A DNA stretch of 64,000 nucleotides from Planotetraspora thailandica (GCF_016863335.1 NZ_BOOR01000042.1:1-64000); one strand, 5' to 3'. Counted from the stretch's first letter, positions 23,630 through 31,976 are shown. Made by a program: numbers and translations. The notes: generated from the letters alone by a model not told the origin.

Positions 23630-24351
23630 GCGTTGCGCCGCTCGGCGAGCGCGAAGCCCGCTCCGCCCAGGAGGAGCACACCACCGGTCACCGCGAGCGC
23701 GGGGAGGAAGCTCCACGTCGGTGTGAGGTTCAGGTCGATGTGCAGGCCCAGGCCGCGCGCGCCGATGCCACAGACCAGGAGCGTCACCACCAGATAGCCC
23801 ACGGCGAAGGTGAGTACGGCCCAGCTGCGTTCCACGCGGGCCAGGACGAACAGGGCCAGGCTGATGGAGATCAGCGGCACCAGTCCGACGGCGACCGGGC
23901 CGGTCGGTGACATGCCCTGCAGGTTCAGTTGCTGCGCCCATCCCGACAAGACACCGAACACCAGCCCGACCGCGACTCCGGCGCCGACATACGGCAGGAT
24001 GCGGGCGCCCACCCCACGGGTACGGGCCCGGTGGACATAGAAGGCGGCGATCGCCGCGTATGCCAGGACGAAGGCGGAGATCCAGTAGACGCCGGCCGGC
24101 CAGCCGACGACCTGGACGCAGGTGCCCTTATAGATGATCTCCACGCCGCCGCGAGCGCCCAGGGCCGGGTCGCACGTCACGACCTGCCGCCCCAGGCGGT
24201 AGAAGGGCGCGGCTGCGACGACCACCAGGCCGAGCAGCACGAGCGGGAACCAGGTGCCGCGCTGTGCCTGGCGCACACGTCGGGTGAGGTGCTCCGTGGT
24301 CGAGAAGACCTGCCGGGCGATGTCCGCGGAGAGAGCCGATTCGTCTGTCAT
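23626..24351 (-). CDS. Multi-pass membrane protein, partner of the winged-helix regulator
   Basis: This 241-residue protein has about six predicted helices: GTWFPLVLLGLVVVAAAPFY, then GVYWISAFVLAYAAIAAFYV and four more. A soluble loop between the first two helices contains two cysteines. I do not recognise a functional family beyond a membrane protein commonly paired with small winged-helix regulators. It is the first gene of the two-gene leftward operon and overlaps the regulator by four bases. Confidence 0.8.
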   Translation of the reverse strand: MTDESALSADIARQVFSTTEHLTRRVRQAQRGTWFPLVLLGLVVVAAAPFYRLGRQVVTCDPALGARGGVEIIYKGTCVQVVGWPAGVYWISAFVLAYAAIAAFYVHRARTRGVGARILPYVGAGVAVGLVFGVLSGWAQQLNLQGMSPTGPVAVGLVPLISISLALFVLARVERSWAVLTFAVGYLVVTLLVCGIGARGLGLHIDLNLTPTWSFLPALAVTGGVLLLGGAGFALAERRNA

Positions 24352-24522
24352 GGCATTAGGTTTGCATCACAAACCACTCTTCGCAACATACTTCCAAGAT
24401 TCGCGGCCTGCCGCGGACCAGGTTCCGGCCGCCCCCTACACGCGGCAGCCCTCTTCGACGTGGCCCGACCGCGTCTCCATTTCACGTAAGTCGTATGGGT
24501 AGAGCACGAAATACGGCTTCAC

Positions 24523-24540
24523 ATGAGTACCTGTACTCAT
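24523..24540. promoter_or_regulatory. Inverted repeat upstream of the DUF2157 operon
   Basis: ATGAGTAC, CT, GTACTCAT is a perfect 8-bp inverted repeat 82 bp upstream of the DUF2157 ATG, in the divergent region with the membrane-protein operon. It has the form of an operator for a dimeric regulator. Which regulator binds is unknown. Confidence 0.55.
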
Positions 24541-24621
24541 TGCCGGTTCCCCTCACCGGGCGAGACTCGAACAGACGACAACGCCGGGGTGGCGAGGCGT
24601 GGGAGCACGAGAGGAACCGGC

Positions 24622-25782
24622 ATGGAATCCACGCGGCATGTTCCTCATCGGCGCCTGGCCTGGCTGCGGGGCGAACTGGCCCGATGGCAGGCCGAGGGCC
24701 TCATCGACGATGGCACGGCACGACGCATCGAGGCCGGATATGTCGCTGACCGGACGCTCAGCCTGGAGAGGCTGGCACTGCTGGTCGGCGGCGGTTTCCT
24801 CGGTGTCGGACTGATCTGGCTGGTCTCGGCGAACCTCGACCGATTATCGCCGCTGCTCCGTTTCACGGGCATAACGGTGATCTGGGTCTCCGCGGCCGTC
24901 GCAGGCGAGTTCCTCCGGCACGAGGGCGGCCGGCAGGCGGCCCGGCTGATCACCGTGCTCGCCGGAGGCGCGATGATCTTTCAGGCGGCGCAGAGCCTCC
25001 AGGTTCCGGCTTACACCTCCAGCCTGCTCGGCGTGTGGGCGGCCGGCGCTGTGGCGTACGCGTATGCCACGGTGGCCAAGGGCCCGCTCGTCATGGCCAC
25101 GGTGATCGCATCAGCGTGGTACGGCCAGGTCCTCGGGGAACAGGGCGGCGGCGCCGCCGCGCTCGCCCTCGGCCTGCTCGGCGCCGGCGGAGTGTCGTCC
25201 GCAGTCGCGGTCCTCCACGACGGCGGACGCCTGGCACGGTTCGCCGGCCCGTGGCGGCTGGCCGGGGTGGTGCTGACACTGTCCGGGCTGTTCGTCGCCG
25301 CCTCTCCCGGCGTGAGCGCGGACCGCGCGTTCTGGTCGCCGACGGTGTGGGCGGGGCTCACGGCCGCGGGAATCGCCATCACCGCCGCCGTCGTCCTGAC
25401 CGGCAGGGATGGAAGGCGAGAGGCCCTCGCCGTCGCGAGCATGATCGGGATCGCGCTGCTGCTGGTGATGTGGACCCCGCTGGGCACCCACTGGTACACG
25501 GGCGCATTCAGCGCCGAGCAGACGGCGCGAGGCGTAGTCGGCATGTTGGCCTACGTGCTTGCGGCCACCTGGTTCGCCGTCGTCGCAGCCCGGCGCGAGC
25601 TGTCCTACCTCGTCTACCTGGTGACCGCCGCGCTGGTGTTGTTTGTCACCTTCCAGAGTTTCGCCGTCTTCCAGCCCCTGCTCACCGGGGCGGCACTGTT
25701 CCTGACACTCGGCGTGGTGTTCATCGGCTCGGGCTTCCTGGTGAACTACGGCCGCCGCCGCCTGATGGAGGCCACCCGATGA
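24622..25782 (+). CDS. DUF2157-family membrane protein
   Basis: This 386-residue protein has a cytosolic helical N-terminus (LRGELARWQAEGLIDDGTARRI, the DUF2157 hallmark) followed by eleven or so hydrophobic segments. DUF2157 proteins are of unknown function and are regularly encoded beside GDYXXLXY proteins, as here. The ATG at 24622 follows AGAGG and sits just before the conserved N-terminus. Its stop overlaps the ATG of a 36-codon ORF, which in turn overlaps the GDYXXLXY gene. Confidence 0.88.
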   Translation: MESTRHVPHRRLAWLRGELARWQAEGLIDDGTARRIEAGYVADRTLSLERLALLVGGGFLGVGLIWLVSANLDRLSPLLRFTGITVIWVSAAVAGEFLRHEGGRQAARLITVLAGGAMIFQAAQSLQVPAYTSSLLGVWAAGAVAYAYATVAKGPLVMATVIASAWYGQVLGEQGGGAAALALGLLGAGGVSSAVAVLHDGGRLARFAGPWRLAGVVLTLSGLFVAASPGVSADRAFWSPTVWAGLTAAGIAITAAVVLTGRDGRREALAVASMIGIALLLVMWTPLGTHWYTGAFSAEQTARGVVGMLAYVLAATWFAVVAARRELSYLVYLVTAALVLFVTFQSFAVFQPLLTGAALFLTLGVVFIGSGFLVNYGRRRLMEATR

Positions 25783-25889
25783 CCGGCCCGGACGCCGAGC
25801 GCGCTGGACGGTTGCGGACACAGGGGCATCCGGGAGGAGCCCTCGATACGGAGGATGCCCCCAAGGCGTCCAGGAAGAGGCTTCCATGA
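25779..25889 (+). CDS. 36-residue ORF bridging DUF2157 and GDYXXLXY genes
   Basis: An ATG at 25779 overlaps the DUF2157 stop (ATGA), and the frame runs 36 codons to a TGA at 25887 that overlaps the ATG of the next gene (ATGA). The product is hydrophilic and basic (it ends KASRKRLP), with no membrane segment or known motif. The overlap at both ends suggests it is translated, perhaps to keep ribosomes coupled across the gap of about 100 bases. It could instead be a chance frame. Confidence 0.5.
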   Translation: MTGPDAERAGRLRTQGHPGGALDTEDAPKASRKRLP

Positions 25890-26371
25890 CCAGCCGACCG
25901 GTGTTCCTGTCCCGCCCGGTGCTGGTTGCCGCGGCCCTCATCCTCCAGGCCGTGCTGCTGGTGGCAGCCGTGGCCCCACGCCTGTCGGCGCGGATGACCG
26001 GCACGGAGTACCAGTTGGCAGTCGGCCTGGTCGACCCGATCGACCCATTGCGCGGCGCGTACGCTCACCTCGACTACCCCGGCCTGCCCAGAGCGGACGG
26101 CCAGAGCCAGGGCCGGGTGTACGTACCGCTGGCGCGCGACGACGGCCTGTGGAGCGGATCGAGCATCGTGCGGCAGCGACCGGCGAGCGGCCCCTACATC
26201 GCCTGCGAGTCCGCCGGCTACGGGTGGCTGTCGTGCGGTATCGACAGCCTGTTCCTCCCACAGGACGAGGCCGCGCTGGTGCAGAACCAACTGGCGGGCA
26301 ACCGCATGGCGGCCGTAGTCAAGATCGACGCCGACGGCAACGCCGCCGTGGTGAGGTTGGCATCCCGCTGA
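25886..26371 (+). CDS. GDYXXLXY-domain membrane-anchored protein
   Basis: This 161-residue protein has one N-terminal transmembrane helix (VLVAAALILQAVLLVAAVAP) and an extracellular domain carrying RGAYAHLDY, a variant of the GDYxxLxY motif that names the family, near residue 57. The family is almost always next to DUF2157, as here; the pair probably forms one membrane complex of unknown role. Its start overlaps the stop of the 36-residue ORF. Confidence 0.87.
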   Translation: MTSRPVFLSRPVLVAAALILQAVLLVAAVAPRLSARMTGTEYQLAVGLVDPIDPLRGAYAHLDYPGLPRADGQSQGRVYVPLARDDGLWSGSSIVRQRPASGPYIACESAGYGWLSCGIDSLFLPQDEAALVQNQLAGNRMAAVVKIDADGNAAVVRLASR

Positions 26372-26573
26372 CATCACCTGACATCCAGTCCACCCGGGCT
26401 CAGTTCAAGCAGCAGGAACTGGGCCTTGCGCGGCCGCCAGGGACAGGATGATCACTGATTCGTGACGACATTACCGGGCCTGCGTCCTCGCGGCCGTCCT
26501 CGCGCACGAAGCGGGCCTTATCCGGGAGTGACGCCCGCCTGCCCGATCAGGAACGGCGGCATCGCGCCGACAA

Positions 26574-26768
26574 CTACCGAGTGAACTGCTCCGGCGTGCG
26601 GACGCCGTCGTCCAGCACAGATCGGTAGACATCGACACTGCATATGGTCGCTTCGGCCTCGATGAGTGCTTGCAGCACCGCTTGCAGGGCGTGACGGATG
26701 ACGTCGTCGGCGTCGGCGGCTTTCAAAGACTCCAACAGGTCGAGCAGGGCAGACTGATCCAGAGCCAT
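26574..26768 (-). pseudogene. IS256-family transposase N-terminal fragment
   Basis: MALDQSALLDLLESLKAADA, continuing to LIEAEAT (about 41 residues from 26768), matches the beginning of Mutator/IS256 transposases. After EAEAT the similarity stops and an unrelated tail of about 23 residues (VYRSVLDDGVRTPEQFTR) runs to a stop at 26574. No DDE catalytic core and no second inverted repeat is present, so this is a truncated remnant. It lies between the DUF2157 operon and a tRNA-Gly fragment. Confidence 0.72.
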
Positions 26769-26901
26769 CGTGTGGTGTCCTCCGCGAGAACCTTTGGTCG
26801 GGAACTCGCTGACCGTCACACGATGGCTCGCCCCATGTCCGGGGCTTGCGTCAGCAGCCTGGAGTTACACCACCCGAGGGGACGTCACCAAAGCTCTGCC
26901 G

Positions 26902-26931
26902 GCGCGGGTCCGATTCCCGTCACCCGCTCCA
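26902..26931 (+). other. tRNA-Gly 3'-end fragment, candidate attachment site
   Basis: Bases 26902-26931 correspond to the T arm, the acceptor 3' strand (CACCCGC), the discriminator T and CCA of a tRNA-Gly with GCC anticodon. The T loop reads TCCGATTC where TTCGATTC is usual. No D arm, anticodon arm or 5' acceptor strand precedes it, so it is not a functional tRNA. Integrative elements commonly leave such 3' ends as attachment-site duplications. No other gene is seen between 26820 and 27174. Confidence 0.7.
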
Positions 26932-27174
26932 CCACGAATGCCCAGGCCAGGGACATGATCCCCCAGCGGCAAAGGTCGGGTTGCCTCTCGAAGCTCGAGG
27001 CTCCCTGAGCGTCGGACTGCCAAACGCGGATGCCGACTACGAGCCTGGACGATCACGGACGGCTGTGAAATGAGCCGAGATCCAGTCGAGGCGTGACGCG
27101 GTCGGTCTCACGCTAGTTCCCGGCCGCATGCGGCCCCGGGGGCGCGCTCGGAGCCGTTCAGTCAGCGGACCTGG

Positions 27175-27594
27175 TCACAGCAGGTCGCTGCCCGACTTGT
27201 AGACCTTGGTCAGCGCGATCATCAGATGGCGGCGCTCGGTCTCGGTGAGGTCGGCGGTGATCTTCTCTTCCAGGCTGCGGCGTTCGGCCTCGACCGGCTC
27301 CCGAAGCGCCCGGCCCGCGTCGGTCAGCCAGAGTCTGACCAGCCTGTTGTCGTGTTCGTCGCGGCGACGGGTGAGCAGGCCGACGGCGCTCATCCGGGTA
27401 GCCATTTTGACGACCGTGGGCGTGGTGACATGCAGGACGGCAGCGATTTCGCCCGGCGTGCTGCCATCGCGCTCCCACAACGCCGCCAGCAGATGATCCT
27501 GCCCCTGGTGCAGGCCATGGCGGCGCATGGCGGTCTCAACCAGCGCACGCAGCACCTTCGTCGTTTTGCTGTGCAGGTCGAGGAACTCGGGCAC
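27175..27594 (-). CDS. MarR-family transcriptional regulator
   Basis: This 139-residue regulator has a winged helix: HQGQDHLLAALWERDGSTPG, recognition helix VTTPTVVKMATRMSAVGLL and wing RRRDEHDNRLVRLWLTDAG, all typical of MarR. The GTG at 27594 is chosen because GGAGG lies five bases upstream on the minus strand; an open frame continues to 27657 through the promoter region. It is divergent from an NmrA-type reductase gene, its probable target. Confidence 0.9.
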   Translation of the reverse strand: MPEFLDLHSKTTKVLRALVETAMRRHGLHQGQDHLLAALWERDGSTPGEIAAVLHVTTPTVVKMATRMSAVGLLTRRRDEHDNRLVRLWLTDAGRALREPVEAERRSLEEKITADLTETERRHLMIALTKVYKSGSDLL

Positions 27595-27631
27595 CGCCAC
27601 CTCCGGACAGCAGGTCGATTGACGGCTAATC

Positions 27632-27676
27632 ATTAACCGGCTAACGTTCCCAGGCAATCGTTAGACGGCAAACGAC
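27632..27676. promoter_or_regulatory. Two similar sites in the MarR/NmrA divergent promoter
   Basis: ATTAACCGGCTAACGTT (27632-27648) and GTTAGACGGCAAACGAC (27660-27676) are imperfect direct copies 28 bp apart, both of the form TTArnCGGCnAACG. They lie in the short gap between divergent genes and are candidate MarR binding sites. Confidence 0.45.
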
Positions 27677-27687
27677 TAGGAGTGTCG

Positions 27688-28554
27688 ATGATACTGGTGA
27701 CCGGAGCCACTGGCAGAATCGGCCGTGAGCTGGTCAGGGAGCTCGATGCGAGGAACGCGGAGTTCCGCATCCTCGTGCGCGACCCGACCCGCACGGCCGG
27801 CCTCCCCGCATGCGCCGAGCGCGTGATCGGCGACCTGGACGAACCCGCGACGCTTACCCCCGCCTTCGACGGTATCGACCGGCTGTTCCTGCTCACCCCG
27901 GGCATCGGCATCGACCAGGCCGCCAACGCCATCACCGCCGCCCGCACCGCCGGAGTGCGCCACATCGTGCTGCTGTCGTCCATCTGGGCCTTCGGAGATC
28001 CGGTGCCCGCCATGGGCCGCTGGCACCACCAACGCGAGCAACTCCTGCGCATGTCAGGCATACCGGCCACGATCCTGCGTCCCGGCGGCTTCACGACCAA
28101 CGCCCTGGAATGGGTACCGACCATCCACAAGGAGGGATTCGTCCTCGACGCGATCGGACCGGGCCGGTCCGCACCGATCGATCCGGCCGACATCGCCGCC
28201 GTCGCCGGCCTCGTACTGACCGAGGACGGCCATGACGGCCAGACCTATACCCTCACCGGCGATGAGGCGCTCACCATCGCCGAACAAGTTGAGATCATCG
28301 CTGACACCGTCGGCCGCGACATCGAGGTCCGCGCGGCAGTCTCCCCCGAAGAGATCGTCCGGTCCCGCTATCCCAACGGCGCGCCGAAGCCCCTTGCCGA
28401 CGCAATCCTCGAAGCCGCCGCGATCATGCGGGCGGACACGGTCGGAGTCCGCACCGACGCCGTGCAACGCCTGCTCGGCCGACGCCCTCACACCTTCGCC
28501 GACTGGTGCGCGCGAAACGCCGACGTCCTGCGACTCGACGGCGAACCCGAGTAG
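27688..28554 (+). CDS. NmrA-like NAD(P)H-binding oxidoreductase
   Basis: This 288-residue atypical short-chain dehydrogenase has MILVTGATGRIGRELVREL (GxxGxxG nucleotide motif) and the NmrA/azoreductase-like middle segment RHIVLLSSIWAFGDP and RPGGFTTNALEW. There is no YxxxK catalytic pair. The ATG at 27688 is chosen because AGGAG ends five bases upstream; the GTG at 27682 would overlap that site. It is divergent from the MarR gene, which probably represses it; a quinone- or flavin-type substrate is usual for such pairs. Confidence 0.87.
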   Translation: MILVTGATGRIGRELVRELDARNAEFRILVRDPTRTAGLPACAERVIGDLDEPATLTPAFDGIDRLFLLTPGIGIDQAANAITAARTAGVRHIVLLSSIWAFGDPVPAMGRWHHQREQLLRMSGIPATILRPGGFTTNALEWVPTIHKEGFVLDAIGPGRSAPIDPADIAAVAGLVLTEDGHDGQTYTLTGDEALTIAEQVEIIADTVGRDIEVRAAVSPEEIVRSRYPNGAPKPLADAILEAAAIMRADTVGVRTDAVQRLLGRRPHTFADWCARNADVLRLDGEPE

Positions 28555-28572
28555 AGCAACCAGCACTGGCCA

Positions 28573-29889
28573 CTACCCCAGACGGGTCACCTGGCTCGCC
28601 GAGCCGGAAGACTTCGTACGGGCGAGCGCACCGAGCGCGAGCAACAGCAACCCGGCCGAGGCCCACGCGGCCCAGTCGCCCAGGGCCGTATAGAGGGTGG
28701 CCGAGCCCTCCCGAGGCAGGGTGGCCGTGACCGTGGTCATGCCCGTTCTGTCGCTGTGGCGCTCGGTCACGATCCGGCCGCGGTTGTCGCTGACCGTCAG
28801 CCATCCCTCGCGTGCAACACGAGCCACTGCCAGACCGTTCTCCACGCCGCGCACCACCGCCATGCGGCTGTGCAGCCACGCGTCGTCGCCGAAGTCCCAG
28901 GCGGGCGCGAGCAGGGCGGCGACGCCGGCCTTGCCGTACTCCCTGACCAGGCCCGGAAAGTCGAGGTCCTTGCAGATGATCAGGCCGAGCCGGTCACTGT
29001 CGAGGAAGGCCAAGCCCGTGCCGGGCCGGAAATCGCGCTCCACCCCGGGGATCATGTGGTGCTTGTCGTAGCGCACGCCGGAGGGGTAACTCACCGCGCT
29101 GTTGGTCTCCATGGCGATCCCCGCGACCACCTCCACGCCCGGACGGGCGAACGGCAGGTCGGCGGTCGTGAACACCTTCTCGGGCAGCACCACGATCTCC
29201 GCGCCGCGGGCCGCCGCGGCGTCAATGGCCTCGCCGTACCGGCGGACGGGACCCTCGGAGTCGTCCGTCGCGACCAGCGCGACCTTCCGTCCTCCGGTGT
29301 CGGCGGGCGTCGCGAGCCGTACGAAGCCATGGCCGAGCGTGAGCGCGACCAGCACGCCCGAGACCATCGTCGCGCGTGGCCGCAGGACCGCGATCGACGC
29401 GGGCACGAACAGCAGGAGGAAGGTGATGCCCCAGACCCCGGTGACAGAGGCGGTCTGCAGCACGGGCAGGAAGTCGGCCTGCGTGTACGCCAGGCTCCAC
29501 CAGGCCCCGTGCGGTCCGGCGAGGTTCATGACGTACTCAGTGGTGACCCAGACGGCCGGTACGGCTGCCGCCGCCAGGAGCGGCCTGCCGCGCACGAGCA
29601 GGGTGCGGAAGAGCAGCATGCCCAGGCCGTAGCAGAGCGCGGGGCCGGCGATGAGGGCGGCGACCAGTGCGGGCGGCATCTCGAGGGTCCGGGTGAAGTA
29701 CGGCCACATCTGCGCCTGGCCGGCGACCCAGACGAGCGTCCCGGCGGCGAAGGCCGTACCCCTGCTCGCCCGGCGAGCCAGGAACAGGACGGGCAGCGGC
29801 GCGAGCCAGGTGAGCCACCAGACGGGGTGGAGACCGGTGCCGAAGTGCATCAGGACGGCGGAGGCGAGGGTGAGGAGGAGGCGTTCCAT
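28573..29889 (-). CDS. Apolipoprotein N-acyltransferase-like membrane nitrilase
   Basis: This 438-residue protein has six or so membrane helices in the first 200 residues, a periplasmic nitrilase domain and a final C-terminal helix, the layout of apolipoprotein N-acyltransferase (Lnt). The triad is visible: Glu237 in VLPEKVF, Lys276 in YDKHHMIPGVER and Cys306 in IICKDLDFP. The enzyme class N-acylates the lipid-modified cysteine of lipoproteins, although the acceptor of this short variant is not certain. It lies 36 bases downstream of the NarL-type regulator on the same strand, probably in one operon. Confidence 0.87.
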   Translation of the reverse strand: MERLLLTLASAVLMHFGTGLHPVWWLTWLAPLPVLFLARRASRGTAFAAGTLVWVAGQAQMWPYFTRTLEMPPALVAALIAGPALCYGLGMLLFRTLLVRGRPLLAAAAVPAVWVTTEYVMNLAGPHGAWWSLAYTQADFLPVLQTASVTGVWGITFLLLFVPASIAVLRPRATMVSGVLVALTLGHGFVRLATPADTGGRKVALVATDDSEGPVRRYGEAIDAAAARGAEIVVLPEKVFTTADLPFARPGVEVVAGIAMETNSAVSYPSGVRYDKHHMIPGVERDFRPGTGLAFLDSDRLGLIICKDLDFPGLVREYGKAGVAALLAPAWDFGDDAWLHSRMAVVRGVENGLAVARVAREGWLTVSDNRGRIVTERHSDRTGMTTVTATLPREGSATLYTALGDWAAWASAGLLLLALGALARTKSSGSASQVTRLG

Positions 29890-29925
29890 GCCGACGATCG
29901 TGCTTTTCCCCGCCCCGCCGGCGCG

Positions 29926-30612
29926 TCAGTCTCGGGTGCGATCTCCGCTGTCACTCTCACCGGCGACCACCAGCCCGGACTCGTAGGCCAGCACCACGGC
30001 CTGGACCCGGTCCCGCAGGTCCAGCTTGGTGAGCACGCGGCTGACGTGTGTCTTGACCGTGTGCTCGGTGACCACGAGCGTGCCGGCGATCTCCGCGTTC
30101 GACAGGCCGCGCGCGACCAGCTTCAGCGTCTCGCGCTCGCGTTCGGTCAGTGCGTCCAGCCTGGCCGCCAGCCGGGGGGCGACGCCGTGGGTGGGCCTGC
30201 GCACCAGGTCCTCGAGCAGTCTCCTGGTGGCCGCCGGGGCGAGCAGGGCATCACCGGCGGCGACGGTACGAACGGCGTGGGCGAGCTCGTCGCGCCGGAT
30301 GTCTTTCAGCAGGAAACCGCTCGCTCCCGCCCGGACCGCGTCGTAGACGTACTCGTCGAGGTCGAACATGGTCAGCACGAGCACCTTGGCGGCGGTCGTG
30401 GCGCAGATCTCCCTGGTCGCCTCGATGCCGTTCTTGCCCGGCATGCGCACGTCCATCACGACCACGTCCGGCTGGAGCCGCCTGGCCTCGGCGATCGCCT
30501 GCTCCCCGTCGGCGGCCTCGCCGACCACCTCCATGTCCGGCTGCGCGTTCAGGATCAGCCCGAACCCCGCGCGGAAGAGGTCCTGGTCGTCGGCGACGAT
30601 CACCCGCAACAT
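29926..30612 (-). CDS. LuxR/NarL-type response regulator
   Basis: This 228-residue regulator has a receiver domain (VADDQD; phospho-Asp in VVMDVRMPG; Lys in GFLLKDI) and a C-terminal LuxR helix-turn-helix (LTERERETLKLVARGLSNAEI, then VTEHTVKTHVSRVLTKL). It starts five bases after the kinase stop, so the two are co-transcribed, and the acyltransferase homologue follows. Control of envelope lipoprotein processing is a reasonable guess. Confidence 0.94.
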   Translation of the reverse strand: MLRVIVADDQDLFRAGFGLILNAQPDMEVVGEAADGEQAIAEARRLQPDVVVMDVRMPGKNGIEATREICATTAAKVLVLTMFDLDEYVYDAVRAGASGFLLKDIRRDELAHAVRTVAAGDALLAPAATRRLLEDLVRRPTHGVAPRLAARLDALTERERETLKLVARGLSNAEIAGTLVVTEHTVKTHVSRVLTKLDLRDRVQAVVLAYESGLVVAGESDSGDRTRD

Positions 30613-30617
30613 GCGGG

Positions 30618-31721
30618 TTATTCAAGCGGAAATTCGGCGTTCACCACGAACCCCCCGTTCAATCCCGCTCCGGCCCTGAGCGTGCCGCCGCATGCCGCCG
30701 CACGTTCCCGCATCCCGGCCAACCCGTACCCGCCGCCCTCACCCGGCCCCCGCCCGTCGTCGGCTATCTCCACCGTCAGGCTCTCCCCCCAGGTCAGAGT
30801 GAGTCGTACGGCACGCGTACCGGCGTGCTTGCGCACGTTGGTCAGCGCCTCCTGAACGACGCGGTAGACGGCGGCCTCGACGCTTTCCGCGACAGGGCGC
30901 GGGGTGCCGGCGGTCGTGCTCACCACATCGAGGCCGCTGTGCTCGAGCAGCGCGGGAAGGTTGGCCAGGCGGGGCTGAAACAGCGAATCGGCGGCACGAC
31001 CCCACGCCTGTCCGCCGTCTTCGCCCGGGGTCCGCAGTGCGGCGAGCGCCCCCCGAAGCTCGGTCAGCGCGCTTCTTCCCGTGCCGGCGATCGCATCGAA
31101 GACCGCCTCGGCCTTGTCCGGATCGCTGCGCACCACCACCGGCCCGGCTTCCGCCTGAACCACCATCAGCCCAACGGAATGGGTGACGATGTCATGCATG
31201 TCGCGCGCGATCCGGGTGCGCTCCTCGGCCACCGCGGCGATGTGCTCCTGCTCCCGCCGCCGCGCCCGCTCGGCCAGCTCGGCGGCTCGCGAACGGCTCG
31301 CCCTGGCACTGGTGCCCAGCGCGTAGGTGGCCACGAAGGCGGTCCCCATCAGCCGGAAGGTCTCGTCGTTCTCCCCCGGCAGCACCAGTGAGGTGCCCAC
31401 CGCCACCACGATCGCCGGAATCGCCGCCAGCCTCTTCCACGTGGGACTCAAATCGGCGATCGTGTAGACGGCCAGCAGCGGCCCAAAGGGCAGGAACGGC
31501 TTCTCCCATGTCACCATCACGGACATCGCCGCGCCGACCACCACCGCCACCACCATCGGCGCCCGCCTGCGCCACCACACCGGCACCGACGCCAGCAACC
31601 CCAGCCCGATGATCCACCACGGTTTGGGATCGGGCAGGACAAGCGGGCCGACCGTGGCGAGGACCACGCACACAGCAAGCGCCCCGTCAACCGCCCTGCC
31701 GACCCGGCCCGCTGCGAACAT
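30618..31721 (-). CDS. Sensor histidine kinase (HisKA_3)
   Basis: This 367-residue membrane sensor has four or five helices in the first 130 residues, then the phospho-acceptor box RTRIARDMHDIVTHSVGLM and a HATPase domain (VYRVVQEALTNVRKHA; DDGRGPG; GYGLAGMRERAAACGG). An open frame extends to an ATG at 31775. The ATG at 31721 is preferred because a GATAAT hexamer sits about seven bases upstream, fitting a leaderless transcript. It is the first gene of the kinase-regulator-acyltransferase operon. Confidence 0.9.
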   Translation of the reverse strand: MFAAGRVGRAVDGALAVCVVLATVGPLVLPDPKPWWIIGLGLLASVPVWWRRRAPMVVAVVVGAAMSVMVTWEKPFLPFGPLLAVYTIADLSPTWKRLAAIPAIVVAVGTSLVLPGENDETFRLMGTAFVATYALGTSARASRSRAAELAERARRREQEHIAAVAEERTRIARDMHDIVTHSVGLMVVQAEAGPVVVRSDPDKAEAVFDAIAGTGRSALTELRGALAALRTPGEDGGQAWGRAADSLFQPRLANLPALLEHSGLDVVSTTAGTPRPVAESVEAAVYRVVQEALTNVRKHAGTRAVRLTLTWGESLTVEIADDGRGPGEGGGYGLAGMRERAAACGGTLRAGAGLNGGFVVNAEFPLE

Positions 31722-31805
31722 CCGCCCATTATCAGGATTCAGCAGCCCACCGTCCTCACTCTCCAGAGTGATCATCCCGGGCCGCGCCGGGCCACTACAT
31801 AGGAG

Positions 31806-31837
31806 AAGGCCGGCGCCCTGTTTCGGGCACCGGCCTT
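31806..31837 (-). terminator. Terminator hairpin behind an MFS gene remnant
   Basis: AAGGCCGG, C, GCCC, the loop TGTTTC, GGGC, A, CCGGCCTT form a 12-bp stem with one mismatch. On the minus strand it starts ten bases after the stop codon of the MFS remnant, as a terminator would. Confidence 0.75.
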
Positions 31838-31847
31838 CGTGGCAAGG

Positions 31848-31976
31848 TCAGGCGACGAGTGTGGGCTCCTCCCCCGGAGCCGCGGCAGGCTCGGGCTTGG
31901 TGCCGCGCATGACCAGGGCGGACAGGAGGGCGGCGGCGAGGACGCCGATCGCGCCGACGGTGAAGGTGGTCGACAT
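31848..31976 (-). pseudogene. C-terminal remnant of an EmrB/QacA-type MFS transporter
   Basis: The minus-strand frame ending at 31848 encodes MSTTFTVGAIGVLAAALLSA then LVMRGTKPEP and a short acidic tail, which looks like the last transmembrane helix and tail of a 14-helix drug/proton antiporter. Upstream of the Met at 31976 the transporter sequence is lost. With its terminator it is the intact 3' end of a deleted gene. The rest of 31977-32320 shows no gene. Confidence 0.6.

Noticed and set aside
26865-27056. 63-residue minus-strand ORF containing GDGNRTR
   Set aside because: This peptide is the well-known antisense shadow of a tRNA 3' end; it instead supports the tRNA-Gly fragment.
27656-27676. 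GGCAAACGACTAG near the MarR gene as a sixth LacI-type operator
   Set aside because: Only one half-site matches; the right half (TGC) is missing and the sequence is better explained by the local MarR repeat.
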